NCBI RefSeq assembly: GCF_009792315.1
Contig: NZ_CP045542.1
Coordinates: 744,001-808,000 of the forward strand
Direction of reading: 5' to 3'
Length of the DNA stretch: 64,000 nucleotides
Origin: Mycoplasma sp. NEAQ87857
Lineage (GTDB): Bacteria > Bacillota_I > Bacilli_A > Mycoplasmatales > Metamycoplasmataceae
This document shows, in pieces, positions 62,717 to 64,000 of the stretch (the first letter of the stretch is position 1; every line of letters begins with the position of its first letter). A program made the translations under genes and the position numbers. The notes under the pieces are model-generated. The model was given only the letters and a program-made list of their open reading frames with translations, was not told the origin of the DNA and did no database searches.

Positions 62717-62750
62717 AAAAATATGAGTACATAGTACTCATATTTTTATT
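62717..62750. terminator. Hairpin in the 55-bp gap between IS copies
   Basis: 14-bp stem AAAAATATGAGTAC (62717-62730) with 62734-62747 and a T-run. The 55-bp gap (62701-62755) holds nothing else. Confidence 0.8.
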
Positions 62751-62755
62751 TTTTA

Positions 62756-64000
62756 CCTGAGTTTCCAAGTTTTAACAAAAAACGATAAAAAGAGCATTTT
62801 ATTGCTCTGTTTTTAACTTTTTCAAAAATTTACATTGTAATTTACGGTTTTTGAGTTTCTAATATCTTTTTGATAATAGCAAAATCATTTAAATGTTTCA
62901 TATTATCTTTATTTTCTATTAATTTTTCAGTGATAATTTTTGAATTTATCACTTCAACATATTTATTAGCACTTAAAATTGCTTTTATTAATCTTGTGTT
63001 GGTAAATCTTTCGTTTTTAACACCTAATACAGGTTCTAAGTTTTTATTTACTAAAGTTAGTAAACATCTCATAAGAACCAATGATATAAAGCATAAAAGG
63101 AAATATCCTTCAATGTGTTTATCACTTCGCACATACACAGGTCTAATTCTTAAAGCGTTTTTTAAAGTTCTGAAGTTTTCTTCAACTTGTCATTGTTTTG
63201 CATATAAATCAACAACATCTTGAACTGTAAGATCGTGTCTTGATGTTTCATAAGCATATAAACCATCAAACTTTTTATCTCTTTCGATTTTTTCATAATC
63301 TAACTTATAAGAAGTTGTTTTACCATTTTCAATTTCTTTAAAGAATTTGTATTTTTTACCAGCAAGTAAATCAGCTTGAGCAACAATACCATTTTTAGCT
63401 TTTTTATTGAAATTATCAATAAGAATTTGTCTATCTTGTTTATCTTTTTTAGCACGTTTTTCACTATAAGTTATTATTCTACGTCTAGTTCTTCCGTTTG
63501 GACGTTTTTTCTGTCAAAGTGATTCATAAGTTTCTTCTTTGAATTTAAAATTATCTAAATCTACATATCCTTCAGGATCTTGAGCGAATAATTTAGTTCT
63601 TTTAGTAGCGATTTTTAATCTGTAAGAGATTATGAAATCTATATTATTCTGTTCTAGGAATCTAATGTTTTTATTGGTACTCATTCCTCTATCAGCAATT
63701 ATTGTAACCATTCTAAGGTTGTAAATTTTCTTGATTTCGTTGATAAATGGAATGAAAGTGTTTGGGTCAGCTGTATTGCCTTTAAATAATTTGTAATGGA
63801 TTGGAATACCATTTTCATCAGTGATTAAACCTACTACAATTTGATCTTCTTTGAATTTTCCATCTTTTGAATATCCAGGATGTTTAAGACCTAAACTTGT
63901 AAAAGTTTCAAAATATACAGTTGATGAATCAAATCACATAACATCAACAGATCTTAAGTTTTTAGAAATTAATGAATTATTGATGTTTTTTAAAATAGTT
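62756..64000 (-). mobile_element. IS1634-type insertion sequence, copy 2 (runs off the window)
   Basis: Begins with the same end CCTGAGTTTCCAAGTTTT and follows copy 1 at a constant offset of 1918 bp with only scattered substitutions. Same orientation. The right end is beyond base 64000. Confidence 0.9.
62842..64000 (-). CDS. IS1634-family transposase, copy 2 (5' part outside the window)
   Basis: The C-terminal ~385 codons of a transposase nearly identical to copy 1, including the IIADRGMSTNKN and QVEENFRTLK motifs in frame. I see no disruption inside the window. Differences such as Val-to-Ile near the C-terminus show that the copies have diverged slightly. Confidence 0.9.

Noticed and set aside
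62701-62755. Target-site duplication in the gap between the IS copies
   Set aside because: No direct repeat of the gap sequence is visible at the other side of copy 1; the right end of copy 2 is outside the window.

Overview
The window reads as the chromosome of a wall-less mollicute, most likely a Mycoplasma/Mycoplasmopsis of the hominis-synoviae side of the group. The DNA is very AT-rich. TGA sits in frame at conserved Trp positions in almost every gene, so genetic code 4 applies and most proteins are much longer than a standard-code reading shows. There are many prokaryotic lipoproteins, a sugar PTS and no cell-wall genes. I do not assign a species.

Layout. 1-12.5 kb: the end of deoB, rbfA, a 1243-residue Ala-rich anchored surface protein, a one-chain PTS permease (EIIC-EIIB-EIIA), rpsD-rpmE, a 978-residue lipoprotein with a CAP-like C-terminus, and upp. 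12.5-22.4 kb: a membrane protein of the ECF S-component type, leuS (editing domain degenerate), lon, an APC permease, a lipoprotein on the minus strand, and whiA. 22.4-31.8 kb: the S10-spc ribosomal protein operon from rpsJ to rplO, which stops there without secY. 32-38.1 kb: tRNA-Tyr, tRNA-Gln, proS, a three-gene overlapping operon of unknown function, rpsO, recA and a YmdB-type phosphoesterase. 38.2-50.5 kb: two nearly identical 16S-23S operons in direct orientation (offset 7404 bp) around a 2.5-kb island with a transposase-like gene (catalytic Glu replaced) and free-Met-sulfoxide reductase. 50.6-60.6 kb: an accessory region with a DNA cytosine-C5 methyltransferase and three large surface proteins, two of which carry a transglutaminase/papain-like Cys-His-Asp domain. 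60.6-64 kb: a truncated gene and two tandem IS1634-type insertion sequences, the second running off the window.

How the parts work together. The first 38 kb is mainly translation, with much of its regulation apparently in RNA. Structured leaders precede rpsD, rpsJ, rplB and rpsO; the rplB leader can form an interleaved (pseudoknot) pair of helices touching its Shine-Dalgarno sequence. Stable-RNA and ribosomal-protein promoters share an AAGCA(A/T) element about four bases after the -10 box. At least six other genes have a -10 box 6-9 bases before ATG and no Shine-Dalgarno sequence, so they are probably leaderless.

The most unusual block is 52-60.6 kb. There an Ig-repeat lipoprotein overlaps by 17 bp a lipoprotein combining leucine-rich-repeat, Ig-like and transglutaminase-like segments, next to a second membrane-anchored transglutaminase-like protein whose promoter region holds an (AT)9 tract. 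I infer a possible surface binding-plus-processing pair under variable expression. All functions are read from sequence patterns and family knowledge; no database search was run.
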